This document shows positions 21,991 through 33,252 of a DNA stretch of 64,000 bases, in pieces. This DNA comes from Heterohyrax brucei (lineage: Eukaryota > Chordata > Mammalia > Hyracoidea > Procaviidae), in the NCBI GenBank assembly GCA_028571685.1, contig CM053148.1, positions 85,210,001-85,274,000 on the forward strand. The letters are read 5' to 3'. The notes beneath the pieces were generated by a model. It worked only from the letters and a program-made list of their open reading frames with translations, made no database searches and had not been told where the DNA came from. The position numbers and the translations under genes were made by a program. Position 1 is the first letter of the stretch. The number at the start of each line of letters is the position of its first letter.

Positions 21991-22544
21991 GTTGTGTTGG
22001 TTGTGTTCATTCTCTTCAACTGAGAAACTAAAGATCACCTGATTCCCTGCCCTTCCCATCATATCTGTTCCTTATACCATGAAAACAGTAAGACAGATTT
22101 AAAAATATAAAATAAATGTGGACATGGTTTCTACTCAAGTCACACCCAGGAGATAGAGGTGGGATTGGGACATACGGGGACAGATATGATGAATGATGGA
22201 GTAAAACTCGAGGCTGAGAGGGAGAGGCAGGAGAGCTTTCATGAGCTGACAGGAAGCACATCTCAAAGCCATCAGTGGCCTCAACTCACAACCCATGTGT
22301 AGTTCTTATGAGTGTATTCACTTACGCATCTCACTGCATGTCAGCCACCTGCCACTCACTGTTTGACTTCCACAGGGTGAAGCTCTATCTGTGATCCTGG
22401 AGAAGACTCTTAAAGGAAGTCAGGGCCTCTCTGCTCTTAGTCTGATGGGAAAATAATGCTTGGATCATACATCAGCACTTCCTATGCAGGTCAACTAAGC
22501 CATCCACAACATGGACTGCATGCTGGATTTGTGTGATTTTCCAG
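21991..22544. other. Unclassified sequence
   Basis: No recognised repeat. It ends in a pyrimidine-containing stretch TTTGTGTGATTTTCCAG that could serve as a splice acceptor for the next entry. Confidence 0.4.
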
Positions 22545-22674
22545 ATGTGAGGATGGAGATGTTAACAGCGAAGGCAGTGAGTCTGAAGAATCTGAACTGG
22601 AAGCGTTCCTAAATGTACAGGACATACCACCCACATCTGGCCCTGACCTGCATGAGTCAAAGATATTCCCTTAA
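22545..22674 (+). other. Candidate terminal coding exon, protein not recognised
   Basis: After the acceptor-like AG at 22543-22544 the frame (codon split 2+1) stays open for 42 codons to TAA at 22672. The peptide starts CEDGDVNSEGSESEESELEA and continues with a proline-containing segment ending KIFP. Its acidic Ser/Glu-rich block looks like a disordered coding segment, unlike the repeat-derived frames elsewhere in the window. No AATAAA follows nearby. An AGTAAA lies at 22711 just before an A-run, which would alternatively suit a processed pseudogene. An in-frame TGA immediately upstream means that any coding use requires splicing. Confidence 0.3.
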
Positions 22675-23202
22675 AAAGTAAAGCTTTCTACTTCTTCCTC
22701 TTATTTTTTTAGTAAAGCCAAAAAAAAAAAAATTTCATTAGGAATATATTGAAAAAGGGCAAAAGTGGGAAGTGGACAAACATGCTGCTAGAGCCGTATC
22801 TGTTCTACGCCAAGGAATATTCCAAACTGGAGCAAAGCTTTCTTCTACTGTGAAGCCAAACTTGTTGCCAATGAGGGATTTCTGACTTGTGAAGCTTTGT
22901 AAAGGGATGGTAAAATGGAATGGCCTTCTATTCAATTTATATGGGACATAATTTTATTTCTCTCCAGTTGATTTTTGTAATAGAAGAAGAACAGTATACA
23001 GTCCTCATCCTGCCCTCTTCTGAAACTGTCTATTCACACATGATTTATAATAGATAACTGGATGTAGATAACTAACAGACTAGGGCTATCATCAAAAGGA
23101 CCATTTTCCAGGGTCAGAAAACTAAAGGAGCCTTCAGAGCTGTTTGTTAAGCTTTGCCATTGTCTATCCTTTAGTTTCCTTTTATGGTGTGGCATATTGT
23201 TT
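22675..23202. other. Unclassified sequence
   Basis: Contains a 12-13-base A-run (22720-22732) and an unremarkable 65-codon minus frame. Nothing recognised. Confidence 0.4.
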
Positions 23203-23545
23203 TGTTTTCATTGTGACTGAGTGAAAATGTACATTCCCATATAAATTTACATGCCCACCTATATGCACTTTCCACTTCTCTCCCTGCCCAGTGACAGCAC
23301 ACTATTCCTTTCTGCTCCATACATGTCTCATCCTCCCAACAGCCTCCCCTCCACCCACTGCCCTTACTCCAGTCAGAGGTCAGCAGGATGACATCCTATA
23401 GATGCATAGAACCATAAAGTGCATCCAATATATGGTCACTCTGCATCACCTGGGAACACGACCCCTGGCCCTGATGCTGCTCTTGCCCATAAATCACAAT
23501 GAAGCTTCACTCTTTGGACACAAATGGATTGGACATGATATGGCA
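23203..23545 (-). mobile_element. L1 3' UTR fragment
   Basis: 'CAGGATGACATCCTATAGATGC', 'ATATGGTCACTCTGCATCACC' and 'CACTCTTTGGACACAAATGG' are the antisense of the 3' UTR at 46003-46269 and correspond to 18720-18930. Confidence 0.8.
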
Positions 23546-24170
23546 TATTGTTAAGCAAAGGCAGTTGTCCTTGTGAATAGCCTAAGTCCTGAGTGGACAG
23601 AAGAGTAATCACCACGATGACGAGGACTCACGATAGTGAGACAATAACTGAAGAGCTGAGCCCAAGTAACTCATAGTCTTATTAACTTGGCCCCATGGGA
23701 ACTTGCTAGTGCCAAATCCAGACTTTAAGCAGGAAGCTCTCTGCTATCCCAAGCTATAACACAGTGAATTTGTTACCTTAATATTTGACCCCTGAGAGAA
23801 CTGGATGAAAACAGTGTCCTCCCCATTCCTCAAACACACACACACAGTCTTACAGACAGTCACTAGGGAGACTTGGACTTGTGAAGTCACTGGACATGCC
23901 TTAGGTTAAAAAACCTTGCTCTAGAAAAGGCCTTCGTAAAGTTTTTTCTGGGATGTTTATAATGGTTGGTATGTTTGAGAGAGAATGATGTCATAGCTTG
24001 TAGCTTCAAAAGCTTGGCAGAAATTTAGATTTCCTTTTGTAGAGTAACTTTATCATGACAAACACTTGACAAATATTTGCCGAATAATTATATATAAAAA
24101 AATCAAAACAACAAATAAGTGGATATGCAAGATCTAGACAAAAAAAAATGTATGTAGCTACTCTACAGCA
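23546..24170. other. Unclassified sequence
   Basis: Only a short (CA)n at about 23836-23848 stands out. Confidence 0.4.
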
Positions 24171-24330
24171 AAGAAGCCCCGGTAGTACAACAAGCTCACC
24201 CAGTGGCTCTGTTAGAGAAACAACTGGTGGTTTTTTTCTGTAAAGATCCCAGGTAAGAAAATCTAATGGGATGGTTCTGATCTGTCACACAGGGTCACTA
24301 AGAGGTGGAACCAACTTGATCACACCCAGT
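24171..24330 (+). repeat. AfroSINE, decayed
   Basis: 'GAAGCCCCGGTAGTACAACAAG' head, 'AATGGGATGGTTCTGATCTG' body and 'GGGTCACTAAGAGGTGGAACC' tail. Confidence 0.75.
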
Positions 24331-24529
24331 AATATCTATCAAAAACTAAGTTTAAAATAGTTTGTTGTACCCTTTGGGTAGTGATGGTGGCATGATCCCT
24401 CAAGGCTGCCAGCTCCATGAAGACACAAGTTTATCATCAGAAGGCTGGGTCTGTTATAATGTATGTTAGATGAAAGAATGAGTGGACGGATATGTACAGG
24501 AGAGTTAGTGTGGATAGGAACATGTTCAC

Positions 24530-24790
24530 ACTTTTCATTGAAATTTATAATCAGCGCTGTCTCCTCCATGATAGTCAGAATAATGTCCTCAGCCCTAAAG
24601 ACATCCACAACTCCAACGTGGAAGCTCACAATATGGAAACATATGAGAGAGTAAGTCAGATAGTAATATATTCACATTTTTAATTCACATTTGTAATCAG
24701 TGCTGTGTCATCCATTCTAGGAAGAATAATATCCTCACCCCTAAAGATGTTCACAGCTCAAACCTGGAATCTCAGAATATACCATCCTCC
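24530..24790. repeat. Imperfect tandem duplication, period ~146 bp
   Basis: The segment with 'TAATCAGCGCTGTCTC ... AATGTCCTCAGCCCTAAAG' (from ~24545) recurs from ~24691 as 'TAATCAGTGCTGTGTC ... AATATCCTCACCCCTAAAG'. About 105 bp per copy can be aligned. The duplicated unit is itself part of an old repeat. Confidence 0.75.
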
Positions 24791-25165
24791 TAGGAAAAAT
24801 GGATCTATTAGGTGTGTTTAACTTCACAGACCTTGGACTTAGAGGTGGGCAGATTAGACTGGATTATTGAGGTTTATCCACTATGACTACATGAGTCCTT
24901 AGAAAGTAGGGGAGCTTTCCTAGCTGTGATCAGAGAGTGATGAGACAATGGAAAAAGTGTCAGAAAGATGCAATGTTACTGACTTGGACGATGTAGGAAA
25001 GGGATCCTACAGGAAGGAGCTCAGGTGGTTTCTAGAAGCTGAAAAAGGCAGGGGAATGAATTCTTCCACAGAAGTGCCAGGAGAGAATGCAGCCCTGCTG
25101 TTGTGGTTTCCTGGTGCTGCTGCAACAAAAATACCACAAGTGGGTGTGTCTTAGGCTAGATTCTC
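24700..25165 (+). repeat. Ancient interspersed repeat (MaLR/MLT-like)
   Basis: Phrases such as 'CCTCACCCCTAAAGATGTTC', 'TCTAGAAGCTGAAAAAGGC' and 'AGAGAATGCAGCCCTGC' match a widespread eutherian repeat consensus as I recall it. Its 3' edge (25120-25160) reads like the start of an antisense MaLR LTR ('CTGCTGCAACAAAAATACC'). Confidence 0.45.
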
Positions 25166-25205
25166 TAGAGAAGCAAAACCAGTGAAGTATATATATACAA
25201 GATAC

Positions 25206-26084
25206 GACAAGTTCATGAACTCACACTATAAAAAGTGCTACACATCTTATTGCCAAATATCACTATGGTCAACTTCAAAGTACTCCCCTTGGAAAGCTAG
25301 TACCTAGTCCACCCTTCAGAGTAATTTTGGAACTCTTTCTGAAATAACCATGAGAGCTGTCATATTACCTTTGATGTCCTGAATGTCATCAAAATGTCTT
25401 CCTTACAACATTTCCATCATCTTTGGGTGAAAAGTCATTTGGGGTCAGATTAGGTGAGTAGGGAGGGTGTTCAATACAGTTACTTGTGTACTGACTAAAA
25501 ATTGCTTCAAAGACAGTGCCACATGAGCTGGTGCATTGCTGTGATGCAAGAGCCATGAATGGTTGGCAAAAATTTCAGATCATTTTTGTCTAACATTTTC
25601 ATGCAGCCTTTTCAGCATTTTCAAATAGTAAATGTGGTTAGCTATTTGTTCAGTTGGTACAAATTTTTTCAATGTTTTCATCAGTTCTGCTCACTACTGG
25701 CCTCCCTGAGCTCTCTTCATCAGTGACACTTTCCCTCCCCTCTGAAAAACAGTTAATCCATTTGTACGTCACCTTTTTTTTTCCTATGGCATTATCCCCA
25801 TCAACTTGGACTAATATGCCCCTGATTTCACTTCCCACTCTCGCCAAGTTCAACAAAAAATTTAATATTTGTTCATTGCTCTAATTCAAGCTCTGACATT
25901 CTCACAGTGGCACACGAAATCACACAATAACAGTAATGAACTTGCCACTCAGCAAGATACCACCACACATCGACACGAATGCAGCCGTGAGACATTGATA
26001 CACCAAGGTTATGAAACTTACCAAGTTGTTTTTACAGTGCTGCCAACTTAAGTGCATGGTGGCAAGTTCACAACCCCAACTGTC
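25206..26084 (-). mobile_element. Mariner (Tc1/mariner) element, catalytic core deleted
   Basis: Terminal repeats: GACAAGTTCATGAACTC at the left, and a decayed CAAGTTCACAACCCCAACTGTC at the right. It is ~880 bp against ~1.3 kb for a full mariner. The minus strand encodes the transposase N-terminus. The missing ~400-500 bp between about 25650 and 25670 is the DDD catalytic domain. It is inserted into the AT/GT-rich simple-sequence part of an older repeat, whose two halves flank it ('TCTCTAGAGAAGCAAAACC' left, 'GAGAGAGATTTATTT' right). Confidence 0.85.
25650..25856 (-). pseudogene. Mariner transposase N-terminal (DNA-binding) fragment
   Basis: The transposase would bind the terminal repeats through two helix-turn-helix units. 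The open frame contains 'VTYKWINCFSEGRESVTDEE' and 'SSGRPVVSRTDENIEK', the linker motif (GRP) characteristic of mariner transposases, then falls into the deletion. Only ~65 codons are continuous. No catalytic aspartates remain, so it cannot transpose itself. Confidence 0.85.
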
Positions 26085-26087
26085 AGA

Positions 26088-26092
<5 letters not shown>

Positions 26093-26142
<50 letters not shown>
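26093..26142. repeat. (TG)n microsatellite
   Basis: About 25 uninterrupted TG units, directly after the right end of the mariner. Confidence 0.95.
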
Positions 26143-26146
<4 letters not shown>

Positions 26147-26199
26147 GGGAGAGAGATTTATTTTAAAGAAATAGGAAACAAAAATACCCCAAGGATAGT

Positions 26200-26390
26200 A
26201 GATGACAGTTCCTTAGCACTGACACTTTTACATACTTTACATGAATTACCTTTGTCCTCACAGGCGTCCATTTAGACAGGTGCTGATATGAACAACATTC
26301 ATCAGTAGAGCAAACAGAAGTGACTTGCCCAGGGCCATTCAGACCCAGCCAGTGTTTCACTCTGGGGTCGCTTGCTTTACCGGGGAACAC
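26200..26390 (+). repeat. MIR-like ancient SINE
   Basis: 'TACATACTTTACATGAATTACC', 'TTGTCCTCACAGG' and 'AGTGACTTGCCCAGGGCC' follow the MIR core and 3' region. Confidence 0.55.
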
Positions 26391-26504
26391 TGTCCGGGGA
26401 GATGGTGGTTGCTGAGGCTGAGATATTAAGAGATTGAGGGAAGTGAATTGGGTGACATTTGTTTGGAAGGTGAACTTTACAAATATGTTTTAAGTACTTC
26501 TCTG

Positions 26505-26612
26505 GAGTGTGTATGTATGAGTGTGTGTGTGCATGTGTGAGTGTATGTGTTTAACTGCATATCTGCGTAGGTGTCTATGGGTATGCCTGTGTATATGTGC
26601 TTGTCGGGGTCT
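26505..26612. repeat. Degenerate TG-rich simple repeat
   Basis: Imperfect TG/TATG runs interrupted by AACTGCATATCTGC. Confidence 0.8.
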
Positions 26613-26675
26613 GTGTCAGTTTAATGTTGGTGGAAAGCATAAAGACCGACACTAATAAATAGTTTATGGATTTTA

Positions 26676-26880
26676 AGAGGCCCTAGTGGCTCAGTGATTA
26701 AATATTTGGCTGCTAACCAAGGTTGGAGGTTTAAATCTTCCAGATGATCCACAGGAGAAGGATGTGCCAGTCCGCTTTCACAAAGATTACATTCTTGAAA
26801 ATCCTATGGGCCAGTTCTGCTCAGCCTGATAGGGTTGCTATGAGTCAGAACTGACTTGATGTTAACAGGGTTTTTGTTTT
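26676..26880 (+). repeat. AfroSINE, long-body type, full length
   Basis: 'GAGGCCCTAGTGGCTCAGTG' head, 'GGTTGGAGGTTTAAATC' box B, a 'CCACAGGAGAAGGATGTGCC' extra body, and 'GGGTTGCTATGAGTCAGAAC' tail ending in TTTTTGTTTT. Confidence 0.9.
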
Positions 26881-26914
26881 AGGTCACTTTTTCTTATAAC
26901 AGCCTATCTCTGTT

Positions 26915-27103
26915 GTTCGTTTCTGGTTAAGTCCATTCCAACTCCTGGAACTGTGTGCAGAGTAGAACTGTTCTCCATGGTGCTTTCAAAGCTGAGCCAT
27001 TCCAGAAGCACATCACTGGACCTATACTCTGAGGCCCCTCTGGATAGGTGAGTCATCAACCCTTCTGTTAGTAGACAAATGCTTCTGTGCCACCCAAGAC
27101 CTC
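26915..27103 (-). repeat. AfroSINE, long-body type
   Basis: Antisense copy from 'AAGTCCATTCCAACTCC' to 'TCTGTGCCACCCAAGACC', tail to head. It lies between two plus-strand copies. Confidence 0.85.
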
Positions 27104-27125
27104 CAGCAGAGCCCTACTACTTTCT

Positions 27126-27305
27126 TCCAGAGACCCTGGGTGGTGCAAATTGTTCATGTTCTCAGCTGCTTATCAGAAGGTTGGAGGTTCAATTCTATGT
27201 GCAGGTGCCTGGAAAGAAAGTTCTGGTAAACTCCTACCAAAAAATCAACTGCTGAAAACCATATGGAGCACAGTTCTACTGTGATGCACGTGAGCTTACC
27301 ATCAA
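27126..27305 (+). repeat. AfroSINE, long-body type
   Basis: 'GAGACCCTGGGTGGTGCAAATTG' head and 'GAGCACAGTTCTACTGTGATG' body. The tail is worn ('GTGAGCTTACCATCAACC'). Confidence 0.85.
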
Positions 27306-28074
27306 CCACAGTTCACTTGAAAACAACTGTTTTTGTTTGCTTCTTTGTTTTTCTGGTTTTTATTATTAGGTTTTATGCACAGTAATAGGAACTGAACTAC
27401 ACGGATTAAAGAAAATTCAAGAAAATCATCAGGTTTTTCAGGATTTAAAATTCCTCCCATTGTAGAATTTGCTTTCTTTAATGGACCTTTGAGGTGGAAC
27501 ATTTAATATCAGCTAGCAGTTGAAGTTAGTAGAGGCCACATAAGTCACACCGTGTAGAGAGATTCGGGTTTCCACTTTGGGCAAAGTCAGAATGAAACAC
27601 ATGTCTCCTGAACTTTTCCCTCTGAACACCAGAGTCCCTTCTTGAATGTCTGTGTAATTTCAGATAGAAAGAAGGAAAATGCTATCACTATAAGCCTCAA
27701 ATGAGTAAATCTGTCAAGTATGCATCAGAGCATATTTGTTACTTTTTGAGACATCTTTCTGAGAAAGGAGTGAGGTCAAAAAAAAGATATTTTGGGGAAA
27801 GAAAAAAAATGCTGTCATTTTAAATGTTACTCTATGAATGTCAATACATAAAAGAATTTGTATCATGATTCAATTTCTTATTTATGAAAACTCTAAAATA
27901 TATCTCTGGCATAGTTTCCTGGAGAAAATATATTACTGGCATATATTCCTGCAACAACTGGGAATATATTCTGTATTTATTTATACAAGAGAATGCCAAG
28001 GTGTTCTCCAATATTTGGCATGTACAGTATACATACATATATGTGAATCAAAAATATGTATGTAAAACCAATCA
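27306..28074. other. Unclassified AT-rich sequence
   Basis: No recognised repeat. Several short frames exist only because of its AT composition. Confidence 0.4.
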
Positions 28075-30200
28075 TACTGTCACTGTAGTCAATACAACCT
28101 GGTACTGGTACAGAAACAGACTTACAGACCAATGGAACAAAGTTGAGATCCTGGAGATGCCACCGTCCTCTTATGAACACTTGATATTCGACAAAAGCCC
28201 CATGATTGTAAACTGGGGTAAAAACAATTTCTTTAACCAATGGTGCTGGCAAAATTAGATATCCATCTGCCAAAAATTGAAACAAGACCCATATCTCATG
28301 CCTTACACAAAAACCAACTCGAAGTAGATAAAAGACCTAAATATCAAACCTAAAATAATAAAAATCATCCAAGAAAAAATAGGGTCAACAATGGAAGTTT
28401 TAATACATAACTTAGGCAGACTTCAAAATCTAACAAAGCAAGACCAACAGAATAGAAAACAGATAAATGAGAACTACTAAGAATAAAACACTTTTGCTCA
28501 TCCAAAGACTTTATCAAAAGAATTAAAAGACCACTTACAGAATGCAAAAAAAATATTTGGCAACTACATGTCGGACCCACATCCGATCTCCATAATCTAG
28601 AAGGTACCACAAAATATCAACAAGAAAAATGTAAATAACCCAATTAAGTGATGGGCAAAGGAGATGGACAGACATTTCACCAAAAAGGACATTCAGGCAG
28701 CCAGAAGACACATGAGGAAATGCTCATGATCATTAGCTATTAGAGAAATCCAAATCAAAACTACAGTGAGATACCATCTCACCCCAACAAGGTTGGCCAT
28801 GGTCTAAAAAACACAAAACAACAAATGCTGGAGAGGGTGTGGAGAAACTGGAACTCTCCTACATTGCTGGTGGGATCACAAAATGTTCAACCTCTTTAGA
28901 AAGCAATTTGGCACTTCCTTGAAAATCTGAAAATACACGTACAATTTAATCCAGTAATCCCACTGCTTGGAGTATATCTTACTGAATTGAGGGCAGTCAC
29001 ATAAACAGATACATGCACATGAATGCTTATGGCAGCACAGTGCACAATAGCAAGAAGATGAAAATAACCCAGATGCCCAACAACAGATGAATGGATAGAC
29101 AAACTTTGGTATATATACTCAATCAAACACTATGCATGGATAAAGAACAATGATGATTTTAGGAAGCATCTCATAACTTGGTTTCAATTGGAAGACATTA
29201 CGCTGAGTGAAATCAGTCAGTGGTGCAAGAACAAACATTGTATGAGACCCCTACTATAAAGACTTAAAAATAGACTTAAGTACAGAAGGAAAGACTCTGA
29301 TGACTGCAGTGGAGGGGAGGGAAGGAGAGGGCTGGTCACAGATTAAATAGTTGATAGAAATTTGGTTGGGTGAAAGCAGTGACAGCACACAGTAGAAACA
29401 TCAATTTAACTGGACTTCAAGATAAACTGAAAACTCTTCACATCTTAATCCCATATTGCAAGGATAGAGTAGGAGGATGGGGGTCTGGGGAATATGCCCT
29501 TAGGGAACATCGAGGCCAATTAGTACAATCAGCCTATTGCTAAGAGTCTTCTGCACCCCATATTGGTGAGCGGCATCTGAGATCTTAAAAGCTAGCAAGC
29601 TACCATTGGAGGTATAACAAATGGTCCCAATTCATCCGGAACAGATGATCACCAAGAACAACAAAGACACGAGGAAAAAGAGCCCAGGAAACAGAAGGAC
29701 CCATGTGAATGGGTGACTGTATCCACATGTGACCAGAAGAACCAGATGGTGCCCAGCCACCAGCTGTGATGGAACACACAACATTGAGTCCCAGTGGCAA
29801 CACAGGAAAAAGTGGGGTGTACCTCAAAAACTCCACTAAAAGACCACAATTGATGGTCCTGCAGCCTCAGGGTTTCCCTGGGAGCATGGCCCCAAGATCT
29901 GCTGCTGCCCCTGACCATAAAATGTTATTGAGGTCTACTTTTTGGACAGGAATTGACTGGACTTCCGGACACAGTGTGACCATAAGGTTCATGTAGTTTA
30001 CGGTTTTAGAGTGTTGTCCTTCTGGCCTCTTACTAGAAAGGAGAGAAGAGAGTGAAGAGGAGGGGACAGGAGACTGTTAAGAGGATACAAAATATGTAGA
30101 ATGAAAAGGAGGAGTGTGCTGTCACAGGGCAAGAAGAGCAGAAGGAGGTGCAGATAGGCAGGCATGCAAACTTAATGCGGATTGTATACTTCCATTCAAT
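28075..30200 (+). mobile_element. L1 LINE, ORF2 C-terminal third and 3' UTR
   Basis: ORF2 remnants read through 'TKLRSWRCHRP'-type frames: 'CAGACTTACAGACCAATGG', then the TCAACAAAGG-like region, 'CCCAACAACAGATGAATGG' (28-29 kb) and 'GCTGAGTGAAATCAGTCAG' (29200) at the ORF2/3' UTR boundary. A ~950-bp 3' UTR follows to 30200, ending in the 'GGAGGAGTGTGCTGTCAC' block. It is 5'-truncated with many stops, and is the longest L1 3' part in the window. Confidence 0.9.
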
Positions 30201-30203
30201 TAC

Positions 30204-30272
30204 ATGAGATAGTTCTACTCTGTCTCATAGGGTCACTATAAATTGGAACCAAGTTGACAACACCTGACAGCA
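30204..30272 (+). repeat. AfroSINE, 3' part
   Basis: 'AGTTCTACTCTGTCTCATAGGG' and tail 'TCACTATAAATTGGAACCAAG', abutting the L1 end. Confidence 0.75.
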
Positions 30273-30979
30273 ATGATGGCAATGATATATATACATGTAC
30301 TATGCTGTAGATAATTGTGTTAGAATTCAATGTCTGTTAGAACAGAGTTTGCATCTAATTTATCGGAATGAAAAAAATGAGATATACATTTTTGCTCTGA
30401 AATCTTCAATCAGAAACACCATATGTTTTAAAGATTTAGAAACTGGCAGTTCCTTGAAAAATTCCACACCAATATTTGGATATTTCTGACTATCTCATAT
30501 TTGTTTCTGCTTGTCCAAAAACTATTTTTTTCTTTCTTTTTAAAGTTTCCCAAAGAAAATAAAACTGACAGCCTTAGAAACTGATAACCTGATACTTTCT
30601 TCATATGCCAGTATTTTTTCAACACTCAAACAACTAGAGTCATCATCAACCTGTCTCCTGCGTAAATAAGGCCCACAGTACAAGGTTTATAGCGTCATGA
30701 AGTGTGAATCACTGTTCTAGTTACTTATGTTCTCCTTCTAGCTATTGCTGGAGAAAGAATTCTTTTGGCAGCCTTCCTACTACTTTTTCATAACCTCTGT
30801 CCACCAAACTCCCTCCCCAGCCATGTACCCCTTCAGTGCACAAACATACAGTGTCTTCTTTATACCAGTGCACAGAATTGTTCGCTCCAATACCATGCCA
30901 GCTGTTTGGTCATTCCATAGCCTCCATGTTCTTATAGTTCCTCTTTTATCAAGAGGTGGCTTATGGTCTGTAATTGTTC
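30273..30979. other. Unclassified sequence
   Basis: AT-rich, with nothing recognised. Confidence 0.4.
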
Positions 30980-31178
30980 ACTAATTGCTGTCAAGTTGAT
31001 TCTGGCTCACTGTGACCCTATGTGTGTAAAAATAGAACTGTACTCCATAGAGTTTTCGATAGCTGTTGTCTTTAGAAAGCAGATCACCAACTTTTTCTCT
31101 TGAGAGGACTCTAGGTAGACTAGCACTGTCAAACTTGCAGTTAATAGCTGAATGCTTAATTTCCTTGTTTTCACACAA
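30980..31178 (-). repeat. AfroSINE, long-body type
   Basis: 'TTGCTGTCAAGTTGATTCTGG' tail, 'GAACTGTACTCCATAGAG' body and a worn head near 31170. Confidence 0.85.
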
Positions 31179-32059
31179 ATAACATCCACATTCTGTGCTT
31201 GCCAGCTATGCCCACCTGCTCTCCCTGAGGTATTTTTGGAACTACGCTAAAGTTTTTGGTATTATGCTAATGTTTTGTAATGACAAGAAGAAACAATTGT
31301 CATAGCGATACTTACATAAATGTCTCGAGGAGGAGGCGAAGGGTGTGGTTGGCAAATAAATCTAGAAGATGTGCATTATTTCTGTAAAAATGCAGTATTT
31401 ACACGACTCAGGAACTCCTTTTGTTGCTTGTTAGCCTCTTTTTTAAAGGCTTAAAAAATATTTAAAGACAGCTTTAGGAAAATACAGGATACGTAACTTT
31501 TTCTAAGGACAAGTTTTTCATATTCCCAAGTCCCAAGGCCTGTTGTAGTTGTTGAGAAGGCAGATAAAAGTCTTGGAAGAAATCCTGCCTTTTCCAGTCC
31601 TGTTTGCAGACACTCAAGGAGAAATAACATATACCCAAGCAAAAGGACACATATCCCAGACTAAACTTTGAGAAGGTCCTTCGTGGAACTGTGAGAAAGA
31701 AATAGGTTTCCCATGTGGCTTCGCACAGGCAGAAGAGATGATTAAACTCCAGGAGACAACAGAGAAGTGCACAGCAAGATAATCCTCATATCCCAAATCA
31801 CAGTTCCTTTTCAGAAATCCTACAGATGACACCCAAGAAACAAGCTAACACTCACTTCCTTTTTTTTTGTTTGTTTTTGTTTTTGTTTTTGTTTTACTTG
31901 CCTATCAGCGAGATCTGACACACTTGACTACACCTGCCTTTGAATGAACATTTCCAGCTGGCTTCCTGGAAACCACATTCATGTTTCTTCAGTCTTTTGG
32001 CTTTAGAAAACAACCTCATTGTGATAAGGTCTTTCAAATGTTTATCTCCAATTTAGAAC
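31179..32059. other. Unclassified sequence with T/GTTTTT tract
   Basis: A T-rich simple tract ((GTTTTT)n-like) at 31860-31898. The rest is unassigned. Confidence 0.4.
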
Positions 32060-33250
32060 TCTCAGCTGAACTCTAGATACCTATATCCACCTACGAATTA
32101 AACACCCAATTGAACACCTAAAGACATTTCAAAATTCACATATCCAAAACTGAGCTCCTGTGTCCTTTGCTGCCACACCCCTTATCACCTGAACTTAGAT
32201 AAATAAATATTGCTTCTTTTGAAGCCTTCTTCTCAGGAAACATTAACCTGATTTTTCCAAGCCCTACATCCAAATCCATGGAGTCATCTTCCACTCTTTT
32301 CTCTTACTTGCACACCACATCTGATCTTTAGCAAAGCCTATGGTCTCCACCTTTAAAGCATTTCCAGACCCCACCACCTGCTGCTTCTCTAACCACTGTC
32401 CTGGTCCAAGCCACTGCTGCTTCTTGCCTGGGCTATTACAATAGCCTTCCATGTTGATCTCCCTGTCTCCGTGTCTGGACACTCTCCTCCCAAGTCTAGT
32501 CTCAATATTACAACCAGAATTATCCTGTTAGAATGTTTGTTGGATCATGTCACTGCTTGGCTCAAAAATTGTCCTCTCCAATTTATTCAGAGTAAGAGCC
32601 AGAGTTCTTAACAATGTCTAAAAAGGCTTTAGGTGGTTGGGCTTCCTGCAGTACTCTTCTGACTTCATCACCTACGTTCTTCTTGTTCTCTTGGCCACAG
32701 ACACTAGTGCTGTCCCTTAAACATGCCAGGCATATTTGCTCCTTTGGGCCCTTGCATTTGCTTTTTCTTCTGTCTAGAACCTGCCTTCCTTAGAGATCTG
32801 CACGGCTTACTCCTTCACCTTTTTCAGGACTTTGTTCATTTGCTGTCATTTCAGCCAGCTTACCTAAAATTACAGACTGCTTACTCCCCATTTCCTTTGT
32901 TGCTTTATTATCCCCTTTAGCACTTAATGCCATTTGACATACCCAGGTGAAGCCTGGCAGTTAACCAAACGGCTTGAGACTTGAGTTCACCTAGAGTTGC
33001 TTGTGAAGAAAGGCCTGGTGATCTGCTACAGAAAACTCAGCCATTAAAAACGCTATGGAGCACAGTTTTACTCTGACACATGTTGGCATTTAATGGTATT
33101 ATATTTTTTAATTATCTCAAATAATAAACTATAAGCTCCATTGAAAAATATTTTTTAGTTGTTGTATTCACTATATTTTAAATTTCTGCCTTCACACAAA
33201 AGCCTAATACATTGTCTGGGTGATAGAAAAAACTCAAAAATATTTATTAA
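32060..33250 (-). mobile_element. Ancient LINE 3' region (old L1M/L2 type), split by a SINE
   Basis: 'CATATCCAAAACTGAGCTCC', 'CTATTACAATAGCCTTCCATG', 'GGATCATGTCACTGCTTGGC', 'CCTTGCATTTGC' and 'AATATTTATTAAATA' occur in the order of a well-known eutherian LINE 3' consensus read antisense. An AfroSINE (32942-33088) interrupts it. I cannot decide by eye between old L1 and L2. Confidence 0.6.
32942..33088 (+). repeat. AfroSINE, inserted in the ancient LINE
   Basis: 'CAGGTGAAGCCTGGCAGTTAACC' head, 'GAAGAAAGGCCTGGTGATCTGC' body and 'GGAGCACAGTTTTACTCTG'. It stops before the conserved tail. Confidence 0.8.
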
Positions 33251-33252
33251 AT

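Noticed and set aside
25650-25856. Functional mariner transposase gene
   Set aside because: Only the N-terminal ~65 codons are open, and the catalytic domain is absent.
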